Below, piece after piece: positions 55,626-63,919 of a stretch of 64,000 nt of DNA. Position numbers and translations under genes: made by a program. Source of the DNA: Solirubrobacterales bacterium (GTDB lineage: Bacteria; Actinomycetota; Thermoleophilia; Solirubrobacterales; 70-9). The notes below the pieces were generated by a model. That model did no database searches. It was not told where the DNA came from and saw nothing but the letters and a program-made list of their open reading frames with translations. Within the stretch, counting starts at the first letter, position 1. Each line of letters opens with the position of its first letter. The DNA lies in NCBI GenBank assembly GCA_020438355.1, contig JAGQUT010000003.1, forward strand, positions 84,414 to 148,413. The letters are read 5' to 3'.

Positions 55626-56699
55626 ATGCGAGTCCAGACCCCAGGCCGGGGCCCCCTCTTTCCCGACCAGGGCCCGCTCGGTGCCCGCATCAGGCGAAGG
55701 GTGATCGGCGCAACCGCCGAGATCACCGGATTCGTACTGCTTACTGTCCTTTCGCCCCTGCTGATGCTGGTCGGCTTCATTGTCGATCTGGTGCTCTGGA
55801 TGAAGAACCGAAGGCCCTTCGTGAACATCAGGGTGATTCCAGCTGTCTGGTGGTTCCTTTTCGGAGAGATGAAGGCCTATCTCAAGCTGATCTTCATCTA
55901 CATATTCACCGGCGGGCCCTGGGGCCGTGGATCGATCCGGCGACGCCGCTGGATCTACGCCCTTCGTATCGCCTGGGCACGAAACCACCTGATTGCGATC
56001 CGCATCCTCTTCGGGCTGAAGTTCGAGATTGAAGGTGGTGAGGTCACTGGTCCCGGCGGCTATGTGCTGATGCCCCGGCACGTGAGCATCCTCGACAACC
56101 TGATCGGCGACGTCTTCATCGGCCACCCGCGAGGCATCGGCGTCCGGTATGTGATCAAGGAGGAGATCCGGGCCCTGACCCCGATCGACATCGGTGGCCG
56201 CTGGATCCCGACCGTCTTCGTCAAGCGTGGATCGCTGGACCCGGACACCGAGATCGCCGCCGTTCGGGCCCTCACTCATGACATGAGCGAGGGCGAGATC
56301 ATGGCGATCTATCCGGAAGGTACGAGGCCCACACCCAGGAAGATCGCCCGGGCCCAGGAAGTGATCTCCGAAAAACAGCCCGAGATCGCACCGCTCGCGG
56401 CCCGGCTCAAACACCTTCTGCCACCGCGCCTTGGAGGCCCGCTGGCGATCCTTGACGAGGCAAGCGCGGGAACCGACATCGTCTTCTGCGGTCATGTGGG
56501 CTTCGAGGGAATCAGGACGGTCGGCGATGTCTTCGCAGGCGTGCTGGTTGGCCGCCAGATCAAGATCCGTTTCTGGAGGTTTGACGGTCGCGAGATCCCG
56601 GAAGGCGAGATGGCCCGCACGGAGTGGCTTTACGACAAATGGCAGATGGTGGATGACTGGGTCGGTGCCGAACTCGACGCCCGGGGCGAAACCGACTAG
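55626..56699 (+). CDS. PlsC-like lysophospholipid acyltransferase
   Basis: 357 aa. A membrane segment near residues 28-60 is followed by an LPLAT domain with the HX4D box as MPRHVSILDNLIGD and the motif YPEGTRPTPRK. The C-terminal 100 residues contain a further hydrophobic/charged part. Such enzymes acylate lysophosphatidate or related acceptors. In related genomes similar genes lie near cmk-der, but here it is inverted between aroA and cmk. Confidence 0.86.
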   Translation: MRVQTPGRGPLFPDQGPLGARIRRRVIGATAEITGFVLLTVLSPLLMLVGFIVDLVLWMKNRRPFVNIRVIPAVWWFLFGEMKAYLKLIFIYIFTGGPWGRGSIRRRRWIYALRIAWARNHLIAIRILFGLKFEIEGGEVTGPGGYVLMPRHVSILDNLIGDVFIGHPRGIGVRYVIKEEIRALTPIDIGGRWIPTVFVKRGSLDPDTEIAAVRALTHDMSEGEIMAIYPEGTRPTPRKIARAQEVISEKQPEIAPLAARLKHLLPPRLGGPLAILDEASAGTDIVFCGHVGFEGIRTVGDVFAGVLVGRQIKIRFWRFDGREIPEGEMARTEWLYDKWQMVDDWVGAELDARGETD

Positions 56700-56708
56700 C
56701 TACCCGGG

Positions 56709-58037
56709 TTAACCCTGGAGGCGGGCCAGGTCCTGCTGGAAGTTCGGGTAGCTGACCGCGGCCGCGTCCATTCCGTCAACCGTTACGCCTTCCTGGCTCG
56801 CTATCCCGGCGATCGCGCCGAGCATCGCGATGCGGTGGTCGCCGTGGGAGTCGACACTTCCGCCCCGAAGGCCTCCGGTGCCGATGACCCTCATCCCGTC
56901 ATCACGGGCCTCTATGTTCGCCCCGAACCCGGCGAGCGCTCCGACGACTACGGCTATCCGGTCGGACTCCTTCGCTTTCAGCTCCTCGGCGTCAGCGATC
57001 ACCGTCTCTCCCTCGGCGAAGCAGGCGGCGAGGGCGATTATCGGAAGCTCGTCGATCGCGAGGGGTATTTCCGCGCCCTCGATCCGGGTTCCGGTGAGTG
57101 GAGCTGCGGTGATGGTGATGCGGGCGATCGGCTCTCCCTTCCCGTCCGAAAGAGGTTCGACCTCGATATCAGCGCCCATTCGACGCAGAATGTCGATGAT
57201 CCCGGTACGGGTCGGATTCACCCCGCAGCGATCGATGACCACGCGGGACCCTTCGACGATCGAAGCGGCGACGATGAAGAAGGCCGCAGAGGAGATGTCA
57301 GCAGGCACCTCTACCTCGTCCAGCTCGAGCTGGGCGCCGGGGTTGATCGTGACCCGGCCGGGTGACCGTTCGATGTCGGCCCCGGCTGCGGCCAGCATCA
57401 CCTCCGTGTGGTCACGAGTCGCTACCGGCTCGATGACCGTGGTCGGTCCCTCGGCGGAAAGTCCGGCCAGGAGGACACAGGACTTGACCTGCGCCGAGGC
57501 GACCGGAAGCTCATAGGTGATGCCATGGAGCCGGTGGCCATCGATCCTGATCGGTGGAAAGCGCTCGCCGGTTACCTCGATTTCCGCGCCCATCTCCCGG
57601 AGGGGTATCGCCACGCGGTCGACCGGGCGCTTCCTGATCGATGCATCGCCGTCCATCCGCCAGAGACCGCCATCGCATCCGGCGAGCCAGCCGGGAAGGA
57701 GTCGCATCAGCGTGCCCGCGTTTCCCACATCGATCCGGCCCAGGCTCCTCGGACCGGTTGGTCCGACCCCTTCGATCGTGAACTGCTCGGGCATTGCATT
57801 CAATGGCTCGGGGTTGACCATCGCACCGAGACCGGCAACCGCGCTCAGTGTCGAGCGGGTGTCATCGGAATCAAGGTAGTTGACCACCAAGGTGGGTCCG
57901 TCAGCGATCGCGCCGATGATCGCGGCCCGGTGGGATATCGACTTGTCCGCCGGGGGTACGAGGCTGCCGGTCAAGGGACCGGCGGGACGGAAGACCGCCC
58001 TCTCGCCGTCGTCCAGGCCGATCTCGTGTCCGCTCAC
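56709..58037 (-). CDS. aroA: 3-phosphoshikimate 1-carboxyvinyltransferase (EPSP synthase)
   Basis: 442 aa from a GTG overlapping the tyrA stop as GTGA. Enzyme of the shikimate pathway. PADKSISHRAAIIGAIADG binds substrates; GNAGTLMRLLPG and the region ELKAKESDRIAVV are diagnostic; the C-terminal half repeats the domain. Last of the hisC-aroF-tyrA-aroA run. Confidence 0.96.
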   Translation of the reverse strand: MSGHEIGLDDGERAVFRPAGPLTGSLVPPADKSISHRAAIIGAIADGPTLVVNYLDSDDTRSTLSAVAGLGAMVNPEPLNAMPEQFTIEGVGPTGPRSLGRIDVGNAGTLMRLLPGWLAGCDGGLWRMDGDASIRKRPVDRVAIPLREMGAEIEVTGERFPPIRIDGHRLHGITYELPVASAQVKSCVLLAGLSAEGPTTVIEPVATRDHTEVMLAAAGADIERSPGRVTINPGAQLELDEVEVPADISSAAFFIVAASIVEGSRVVIDRCGVNPTRTGIIDILRRMGADIEVEPLSDGKGEPIARITITAAPLTGTRIEGAEIPLAIDELPIIALAACFAEGETVIADAEELKAKESDRIAVVVGALAGFGANIEARDDGMRVIGTGGLRGGSVDSHGDHRIAMLGAIAGIASQEGVTVDGMDAAAVSYPNFQQDLARLQG

Positions 58038-59107
58038 TGCGCGCTTTCCTGAAGGCTCACCGAGTGGCCAAGACCGGCAATGCATTCCTCGGCCTTGGCT
58101 GCCTCTTCCGCTCCGGCCACCCAAAGAGAGATGGCGCCCGAGCTCATGTCGGGAGCGGGGTCGAGTGACATGTCGCTGATGTTGACCCCGGCCCGGCCGA
58201 GTGCCAGGGCCAGTTCGGCCAGCACGCCGGGCTGGTTGGGTACCAGCACTCGCAGTTCGTGGGTCGCCCCGGCTTCGGACTCGGTAGCCGAGAGCGCCGC
58301 ACGATCCTCCCCGACAGCGGCCTGCCAGGAAGCAATCCGCTCGGGATCAGCCGACGAAATGACTTCGCGGGCCCGCTTCAGCCCCTCGATCGAATCGTCG
58401 ATCGCAGCAGCTACCGCCTCGTGGTTGGTCGCGAATATCTCGCCCCAGATCGCCGGGTTCGAGCCGGCCACGCGGGTTCCGTCGCGGAGGCTCGGAGCCA
58501 GAGCCCCGAGGCGTTCGGTGCCGTTCCTTCCCTGGGCCGCCAGCTGGTTGGCGAACACATGTGGGAGGTGGCTGACCACAGCCATCGCCTGGTCGTGCTC
58601 TGCGGCGTCGATCGCAACCGGCTTCGCGCCCAGTCCCTTGATCAGCTTCTGGAGCCTGTCGAGGAGCACACCCTCCGACTCGGTGGTTGGTGTGACGTAC
58701 CAGCGTGCGCCCTCATAGAGATCGGCCCGGGCATTCATGACACCGGCCGTCTCTGCGCCGGCCAGGGGATGACCTCCGATGAACCGGCGATCCGACCCGA
58801 GCGCCTCAACCAGTTCCTGCTTGGTCGACCCGACATCGGTCACCACACAATCCGACGGTGCTGCCTCTAGGGCTTTACGGCCCATCTCGATCAGGCTGCC
58901 GACCGATGCGCAGCAGACCACTACGTCGGCATCCGCGCAGGCCTCCTCGACCGTCGAGACCATCTGGTCGACGGCCCCGACCCTGAGGCAATCTTCGACC
59001 CGGTCCGGGTTCCTGACCCAGCCGGTGACTTCGGCCAGGCCCCGGTCCCGGGCTGCGAGGCCGATCGAGCCTCCGATCAGCCCGACTCCGAGGACGGCCA
59101 GCTTCAT
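58034..59107 (-). CDS. tyrA: Prephenate dehydrogenase with C-terminal ACT domain
   Basis: 357 aa. NAD-binding GVGLIGGSIGLAARD, then GGHPLAGAETAG and a helical domain with VSHLPHVFANQLA. After about residue 283 an ACT domain (LRVLVPNQPGVLAELALAL) suggests feedback control by tyrosine (inference from family). Makes 4-hydroxyphenylpyruvate. Starts right after aroF (1-base gap). Confidence 0.94.
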   Translation of the reverse strand: MKLAVLGVGLIGGSIGLAARDRGLAEVTGWVRNPDRVEDCLRVGAVDQMVSTVEEACADADVVVCCASVGSLIEMGRKALEAAPSDCVVTDVGSTKQELVEALGSDRRFIGGHPLAGAETAGVMNARADLYEGARWYVTPTTESEGVLLDRLQKLIKGLGAKPVAIDAAEHDQAMAVVSHLPHVFANQLAAQGRNGTERLGALAPSLRDGTRVAGSNPAIWGEIFATNHEAVAAAIDDSIEGLKRAREVISSADPERIASWQAAVGEDRAALSATESEAGATHELRVLVPNQPGVLAELALALGRAGVNISDMSLDPAPDMSSGAISLWVAGAEEAAKAEECIAGLGHSVSLQESAQ

Positions 59108-59108
59108 C

Positions 59109-60137
59109 TCAGCCCCGCGAGATCGTCTTGCCGACCACCGAGGTAATCGTCTCGAGCTTGTCGGTCAGCTGCTGAAACTCCGTGGTGGGAACCTGCTGGG
59201 CCGCGTCACAGATCGCCTTCTCCGGCTCGTTGTGAACCTCGATGATGATCCCGTCAGCTCCCGCAGCGGCCGCGGCAAGCGACATCGACTCGACCCAGTC
59301 GCGACGTCCGGGAGCGTGGCTCGGATCGATGATCACTGGCAGGTGGGTCTGTTCCTTGAGTGCTGGCACCGCAAGCAGGTCGAGGGTGAAGCGGTAGGCG
59401 GTCTCGTAGGTCCGGATCCCGCGCTCACAGAGCATCACGTTCTCGTTGCCCTCCTTGAGGATGTACTCGGAGGCCATCAGCAGTTCCTCGATGGTCGCCG
59501 AGAGGCCACGCTTGAGCAGCACTGCCTTGCCCGACTTGCCGGCTTCGGAGAGCAGTGCGTAGTTCTGCATGTTGCGGGCGCCAATCTGGATCACGTCCGC
59601 GACCTCGACCACATCGTCGATGTCACGCAGATCGAGCAGTTCGGTCACGATCGGCAGGCCGGTTCGTTCGCGGGCCTCGTCGAGCAGGCGCAGGCCTTCG
59701 CGACCGAGTCCCTGGAAGCTGTAGGGAGAGGTACGCGGCTTGTAGGCACCGCCACGAAGCATCGTCGCACCGGCGGCAGCCACCGCGTCTGCGGAATCAA
59801 GCATCTGGTCACGGTTCTCGACCGTGCAGGGCCCCGCCATCAAGGCGAAGTTCGTGCCCCCGACTTTTCGTCCACCGATCTCAAGGACCGAATCAGCACC
59901 ATCCTTGAACTGCCTGGAAGCCAGCTTGTACGGCTTCATGATCGGAACCACCTGGTCCACTCCAGGGGTTCCCTCGAGGCCGAGGTCCGCGACCCGGTCC
60001 TCGCGCTCGCCGATGGCTCCGATCACGGTCAGCAACTCGCCCTCCGAGATGTGAGCCGTGCAGCCGACGCTTTCGACCCGCTCGACAACGTGGGCGATCT
60101 CATCTGCGCTCGCCCCTTCTTTCATCACGATCATCAT
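59109..60137 (-). CDS. aroF: 3-deoxy-7-phosphoheptulonate (DAHP) synthase
   Basis: 342 aa. First enzyme of aromatic amino acid synthesis. An N-terminal ACT-like regulatory domain (about 1-70, MMIVMKEGASADEIAHVV) is as in the Thermotoga-type AroF; the TIM barrel has ALMAGPCTVENRDQM, LRGGAYKPRTSPYSFQG and HAPGRRDWV. AAAGGAAAGG (60149-60158) is the ribosome site, 11 bases before ATG 60137. It is preceded by a leader region with an aromatic leader peptide. Confidence 0.96.
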   Translation of the reverse strand: MMIVMKEGASADEIAHVVERVESVGCTAHISEGELLTVIGAIGEREDRVADLGLEGTPGVDQVVPIMKPYKLASRQFKDGADSVLEIGGRKVGGTNFALMAGPCTVENRDQMLDSADAVAAAGATMLRGGAYKPRTSPYSFQGLGREGLRLLDEARERTGLPIVTELLDLRDIDDVVEVADVIQIGARNMQNYALLSEAGKSGKAVLLKRGLSATIEELLMASEYILKEGNENVMLCERGIRTYETAYRFTLDLLAVPALKEQTHLPVIIDPSHAPGRRDWVESMSLAAAAAGADGIIIEVHNEPEKAICDAAQQVPTTEFQQLTDKLETITSVVGKTISRG

Positions 60138-60178
60138 TTTTGTTCAAACCTTTCCTTTACTGCCCAAGACTTTACTTT

Positions 60179-60271
60179 CGTCCGGTTCCAGAGGAACGCG
60201 AACGAGCTCAACTGACACGGCGCCCGGCGGCTTTTCAATTCAGTGGCGGGCAAGAACCCGCGTACCGGACG
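60179..60271 (-). promoter_or_regulatory. Inverted repeats of the aroF leader (possible attenuator)
   Basis: On the minus strand, CGTCCGGT lies 5 bases after the leader-peptide stop and pairs exactly with ACCGGACG just upstream of the aroF ribosome site, enclosing two smaller hairpins (GCGGG/CCCGC at 60246-60261 and ACTGA/TCAGT at 60211-60244). TTCCT at 60192-60196 is complementary to part of the aroF Shine-Dalgarno. A T-run terminator is not seen, so a translational or Rho-dependent mechanism is more likely. The whole 296-base gap 60138-60433 otherwise holds only the leader ORF and its promoter. Confidence 0.45.
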
Positions 60272-60276
60272 GACGC

Positions 60277-60378
60277 CTAGCTAAATCGCCAATAGGAATA
60301 AAAGGCAGCACCGGAGTTTCCGCGGTCGCGGACGGCCGTGCCCGTACGGGCGATGCGGCTGTCGGTCTGCTGCTCCAT
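60277..60378 (-). CDS. Aromatic-amino-acid leader peptide upstream of aroF
   Basis: 33 codons, ATG 60378 to TAG 60277. The last codons read F-Y-S-Y-W-R-F-S, a cluster of five aromatic residues directly before the stop. Phe is written TTT and Tyr TAT there, while the neighbouring genes almost always use TTC and TAC, which would make the ribosome slow at low aminoacyl-tRNA levels. Hairpins lie inside (GCCCGTACGGGC) and just after the ORF. No ribosome site is visible; TACAAA 7 bases upstream and TTGTGG further up suggest a leaderless transcript. It is a typical arrangement for attenuation by aromatic amino acids. Confidence 0.65.
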   Translation of the reverse strand: MEQQTDSRIARTGTAVRDRGNSGAAFYSYWRFS

Positions 60379-60385
60379 CGCGTGT

Positions 60386-60412
60386 TTTGTATCAGTTGGC
60401 GATGCCCGGCGC
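60386..60412 (-). promoter_or_regulatory. Candidate promoter of the aroF leader transcript
   Basis: On the minus strand TTGTGG is followed after about 17 bases by TGATAC, and TACAAA ends 7 bases before the leader ATG, so the transcript would start at or very near the leader peptide start. Confidence 0.4.
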
Positions 60413-60433
60413 CACAAATGGCCCCTACACGGT

Positions 60434-61546
60434 TCAACCGTGACGCTTGATTGCCTCACCCAGCGCGTCGATGAAGCGGTCGTTCTCCTCCGGGGTTCCA
60501 TAGGAGACCCGAAGCCATCCGGGTCCGCCCAGGAGCTTGCCGGCCCGGACCACGATGTCCGCTTCGGCCAGGGTGCCCATCACGGCGTCTTCGATCTCGG
60601 CGCCATTCTCACCGAGCGAAATCCATGAGAAGTTCGCCTGGCTGTCGGTGGCGGTGAGGCCGAGGTCAGCCACAGCGGATTCGACCCTCACCCGTTCCGC
60701 GATCTGGGTCTCTATCTGGCGCTGAATGACATCGCCGTGCTCGAGCGCCTCCACTGCGGCAGCTTGGGCGAGCGCGTTGACGCTGAATGGCTGGCGCACG
60801 GCGTTCACGGCAGCCCCGAAGGCGGGAGAGCCGAGCGCGTAGCCGACCCGGAGGCCGGCGAGGGAGTGCGTCTTGCTGAAAGTCCGGAGCAGCACGAGAT
60901 TGGGGAAGTCCTTGAGCAGGTCGATCGACTCGGCCGGGTCGTCGTAAACCTGGAACTCGATGTAGGCCTCGTCAAGAATCACCTGTACGTGATCGGGGAC
61001 CCTCGATACGAAGTCGGCGATCTCGCGTGAGCGCAGATAGGTGCCGGTCGGATTGTTCGGGTTGCAGACGATCACGATCTGGGTCGCGGCAGTGATCTCG
61101 TCGAGCATCGCTTCCAGGTCATGGCTCTGGTCGCCCTTGAGATCCACCTGGATCTCCCGCGCCCCGGTCATCGCTGCCATGTTCGGATACATCGAGAAGG
61201 AGGGCCACGCGTAAACGACCTCGGCCCCGGGTTCGAGCAGAGCTTCGGCTGCCGCGAGCAGAAACTCGCAGGAACCATTGGCCACCGTCACCTGGCCCGG
61301 CTCGATCTCGTGCCGGTCCGCCAGCCGTTGCCGGAGCCTGGTCGCGGCAGGGTCGGGATAGCGGTTCATTGCCCCTGCGGCCCTGGTGATCGCCTCGACA
61401 ATTTCCGGCAACGGCGCGAATGGTGACTCGTTCGAGGCGAGCTGGGCAATGTCGGAGCTGGCGACGTCCTCGGCACTGTGCCCCTTGGGCACGCCAGGCG
61501 TATATCCGGGAATCGAAGAAAGGTGGTCGTTGAAACGGACGGTCAT
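60434..61546 (-). CDS. hisC: Histidinol-phosphate / aromatic aminotransferase
   Basis: 370 aa, fold type I PLP enzyme of the HisC family. ASNESPFAPLPEIVEA, VIVCNPNNPTGTYL, DEAYIEF and the PLP lysine in RTFSKTHSLAGLRVGYA are visible. Between aroH and the aroF leader, it probably transaminates aromatic keto acids as well as (or instead of) histidinol phosphate; the sequence alone does not decide. Confidence 0.88.
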   Translation of the reverse strand: MTVRFNDHLSSIPGYTPGVPKGHSAEDVASSDIAQLASNESPFAPLPEIVEAITRAAGAMNRYPDPAATRLRQRLADRHEIEPGQVTVANGSCEFLLAAAEALLEPGAEVVYAWPSFSMYPNMAAMTGAREIQVDLKGDQSHDLEAMLDEITAATQIVIVCNPNNPTGTYLRSREIADFVSRVPDHVQVILDEAYIEFQVYDDPAESIDLLKDFPNLVLLRTFSKTHSLAGLRVGYALGSPAFGAAVNAVRQPFSVNALAQAAAVEALEHGDVIQRQIETQIAERVRVESAVADLGLTATDSQANFSWISLGENGAEIEDAVMGTLAEADIVVRAGKLLGGPGWLRVSYGTPEENDRFIDALGEAIKRHG

Positions 61547-61567
61547 GGGTTCTCGCTGTTCAGACGG

Positions 61568-61954
61568 TTACTGGGCGGCGTCGAGATCGGCCCGCAGGTT
61601 GCGGGTGTCGCCGAGGTAGACATGACGAACCTTCCGATCAACCGGAACATAGGTGTGAAGCATCACCCGGATCACTCCTGGCATCGCACCGGGCACAGGG
61701 ATCTCCCGAGCACACATCAGCGGCACGTCATTCAGGCCCATCCGTCGGGCGGCAGCGGCCGGGAACTCGGCATCGAGGTCCTCGGTCGTCGTGAAGATCG
61801 CGCTGATCATCAGCCCCGGGTCGAGCTCGTTGGCTTCGATGATTTCGTGCATCAGCTGCTCGGTCGCAGAAAGAACCGCCTCGGAGCTGTTCTCGGCCTG
61901 CACCGCACCGCGGATCGCGGCAACCCTCATCCCGTTTGCGTCTGGGTCAGTCAT
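61568..61954 (-). CDS. aroH: Chorismate mutase, AroH type
   Basis: 128 aa. Converts chorismate to prephenate. The monofunctional AroH trimer family is recognised by RGAVQAENSSEAVLSAT, ISAIFTTTEDLDAEFPA, DVPLMCAREIPV and VIRVMLHTY. The ATG overlaps the rluB end by 8 bases. Feeds tyrA and the downstream Phe/Tyr genes. Confidence 0.94.
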   Translation of the reverse strand: MTDPDANGMRVAAIRGAVQAENSSEAVLSATEQLMHEIIEANELDPGLMISAIFTTTEDLDAEFPAAAARRMGLNDVPLMCAREIPVPGAMPGVIRVMLHTYVPVDRKVRHVYLGDTRNLRADLDAAQ

Positions 61955-62645
61955 TGCCTGCATCTTTCCAGAGCCGCTCGACCTCGCGTTCGTCGAGCAA
62001 CCGGCACTTGCCTGTACCAAGCCTTCCGAGCTTCAGGGAACCCATAGAAATCCGCTGCAGGCTGACCACCTCGTTGCCGACGGCTTCGGCCATCCTGCGA
62101 ACCTGGCGGTTTCTTCCCTCGCGGATCGTGATGTCGATCTCGCGTTCCCCCATGCGCTTGACCGTGGCTGGCGCAGTCATGCCGTCCTCCAGCCTGACCC
62201 CGCTTCGAAGCTGCTCGATCACTTCGTCCTTCACGGGCTTCTTCAATTTCACCCGGTAGGTCTTTTCGACCTCGTAGCGGGGGTGGGTCAATCGGTTCGC
62301 GAGTTCTCCGTCGTTGCTGAGGAGAATCAGTCCGGTCGAGTCGGCGTCCAGTCTTCCGACCGGGTACAGACGCGCCGTGCTGTTGACCAGTTCGACCACT
62401 GCCACCCGCTTCCCGGGCTCGTCGGCAGTCGAGATCACATCGAGTGGCTTGTTGACCATCCAGACCTCGCGACCCTCCGGCTCGATCTGGTGCCCGTCAA
62501 CGCGGATGTCCTCTCCGCCTTCGACCCCGTAGGCGGGGTCGGTCACCACCTTGCCGCCGACCCTGACGCGGCCGGAGGCGATGATTTCCTCCGACTTGCG
62601 CCTGGAGGCCACCCCCGCGTGAGCCAGGTACTTGGCGAGTCTCAT
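61947..62645 (-). CDS. rluB: Ribosomal large-subunit pseudouridine synthase (RluB/RsuA type)
   Basis: 232 aa. An N-terminal S4 domain (RLAKYLAHAGVASRRKSEEI) and the catalytic domain with the Asp in YPVGRLDADSTGLILLSNDG. It modifies 23S or 16S rRNA; which uridine is unclear. Precedes aroH. TAGATT ends 6 bases before the ATG. Confidence 0.93.
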   Translation of the reverse strand: MRLAKYLAHAGVASRRKSEEIIASGRVRVGGKVVTDPAYGVEGGEDIRVDGHQIEPEGREVWMVNKPLDVISTADEPGKRVAVVELVNSTARLYPVGRLDADSTGLILLSNDGELANRLTHPRYEVEKTYRVKLKKPVKDEVIEQLRSGVRLEDGMTAPATVKRMGEREIDITIREGRNRQVRRMAEAVGNEVVSLQRISMGSLKLGRLGTGKCRLLDEREVERLWKDAGND

Positions 62646-62651
62646 TCGTTC

Positions 62652-62657
62652 AATCTA
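62652..62657 (-). promoter_or_regulatory. Putative leaderless -10 (TAGATT) for rluB
   Basis: Minus-strand TAGATT ends 6 bases before the rluB ATG, 41 bases after the lipoprotein gene. Confidence 0.42.
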
Positions 62658-62698
62658 CGCCAGCGAGGTCGAGTCAACCCGCGCCGACGAATCTCTGA

Positions 62699-63856
62699 CT
62701 AGGCCTTGGGGACAGGCCAGTAGCCGTTGAACCCGTAGTCGCCGCCTATCCCTGGAACATGAATCGTGGTCAGCACCCAGTCGTTGTCGCTGCCCTCGTA
62801 GAAATAGAAGCCGTAGGTGGAGTTGAGTCCCAACTGGACGGGCTCACCCTCGCCGTCCCGAACATCGGCAACGAAGGATTTCGAGTACTTGCCGTCGCTG
62901 AACGATTCGACGTCAGCGCCTTCCTTTAGCTGGAACGCACTGCCCTCGTCCGAGAGAGCGTCGTTGAACGCTGCGGCGTCGTTCTCACGGATTGCCGCGA
63001 AAGTCGCGTCGATCGTGTCCTGGGAGTCATTGCCCTCGGGGGCCGGTCGCAGCCCGCCGTTGTCGTTGATGGCGTCTCCCCCGTATCGGAGCACGTTGTC
63101 GGTGTCCTCGACAAAGAAGGTCGGATAATTGACCCCCTTGGCGACGATTTCGGCCTGCCCGACCGGTCCGTAGCTCTCGGTACCCGCCACTGTTGCGTTG
63201 GCCAGCAGCGACGACACCTGCTTGCAGGTGGCCGGGTTCATCTCGCCAGCATCGGAGTGGCGGTTGGCGTTGATGCCGTCGCAATCGCCGGCCTTCATCG
63301 CCTTCAGGTAACCGTCGGCAGCTTCCTCGACGGTGTTCGAGGGCTGCGCGTAGGAAAGGTCATCGGGAGGCTCCGTCCCGGAAGGCTCGACTTCGGTCTT
63401 GACCGGAGCCCCACATACCTCGGTGCCGATCTTCTTTGCCGCTTCGTCCCGCTTCTGGAAGGCCTTCCCCTGCTGGGCGAAGGCCGCGTTCAGAGCCTGG
63501 GTGTCGTCCTCGGAAGCAGCCTTGGCGATCGCCTTGTCGGACGCGATCACTTCTTCCGAGGCCTCGACGTATGGCTGGAGCTCCGCCTTCGCCTCGTCGG
63601 TGAGGTTCAGTTCGTTGAAGCCGTCGACGACCGCCTGCCTGACCACGGCGGTGCCTTCGAATTCTCTGACCAGCTGCGGATTGGTCAAGCCGCGGGTTCC
63701 CATCGCCTCGAAGTCCTGTTCGGCGTCCGAGCAGACCTGATCCATTGACGATGCCAGGTTGTCGGGGGTCACCTCGGGATTGCTGTTGTTGCTGCCACAT
63801 GCCGCGAGAGTGAAAGCAGACAGGATCAGGGCGAACAAGGCAGCAATCTTTTTCAA
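62699..63856 (-). CDS. Lipoprotein of unknown function
   Basis: 385 aa from a TTG with AGGAG 6 bases upstream. A lipoprotein signal ends in TLAAC (Cys20), so the mature protein is anchored outside the membrane. The first part (about 25-150) is helical with two cysteines; the rest has a ketosteroid-isomerase/NTF2-like character (EEAADGYLKAMKAGDCDGI) ending in strands near FYFYEGSDNDWVLTTIH. I do not recognise a specific family. It separates rluB from the gene fragment at the right end. Confidence 0.75.
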   Translation of the reverse strand: MKKIAALFALILSAFTLAACGSNNSNPEVTPDNLASSMDQVCSDAEQDFEAMGTRGLTNPQLVREFEGTAVVRQAVVDGFNELNLTDEAKAELQPYVEASEEVIASDKAIAKAASEDDTQALNAAFAQQGKAFQKRDEAAKKIGTEVCGAPVKTEVEPSGTEPPDDLSYAQPSNTVEEAADGYLKAMKAGDCDGINANRHSDAGEMNPATCKQVSSLLANATVAGTESYGPVGQAEIVAKGVNYPTFFVEDTDNVLRYGGDAINDNGGLRPAPEGNDSQDTIDATFAAIRENDAAAFNDALSDEGSAFQLKEGADVESFSDGKYSKSFVADVRDGEGEPVQLGLNSTYGFYFYEGSDNDWVLTTIHVPGIGGDYGFNGYWPVPKA

Positions 63857-63919
63857 GGAGACTCCTGGGGAAAGTCGGTTACCGGGCGTCGCGGAAACTA
63901 CCAGCGTCAGGGGCGCGGC

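Noticed and set aside
55569-56495. Upstream extension of cmk giving a 521-aa fusion
   Set aside because: The added part is antisense to the acyltransferase gene and resembles no domain; cmk begins normally at [15 protein letters not shown].
60379-60501. Longer start for the aroF leader ORF (74 codons)
   Set aside because: The extra part overlaps the end of hisC and would place the promoter-like elements inside the ORF; the ATG at 60378 fits the promoter spacing better.
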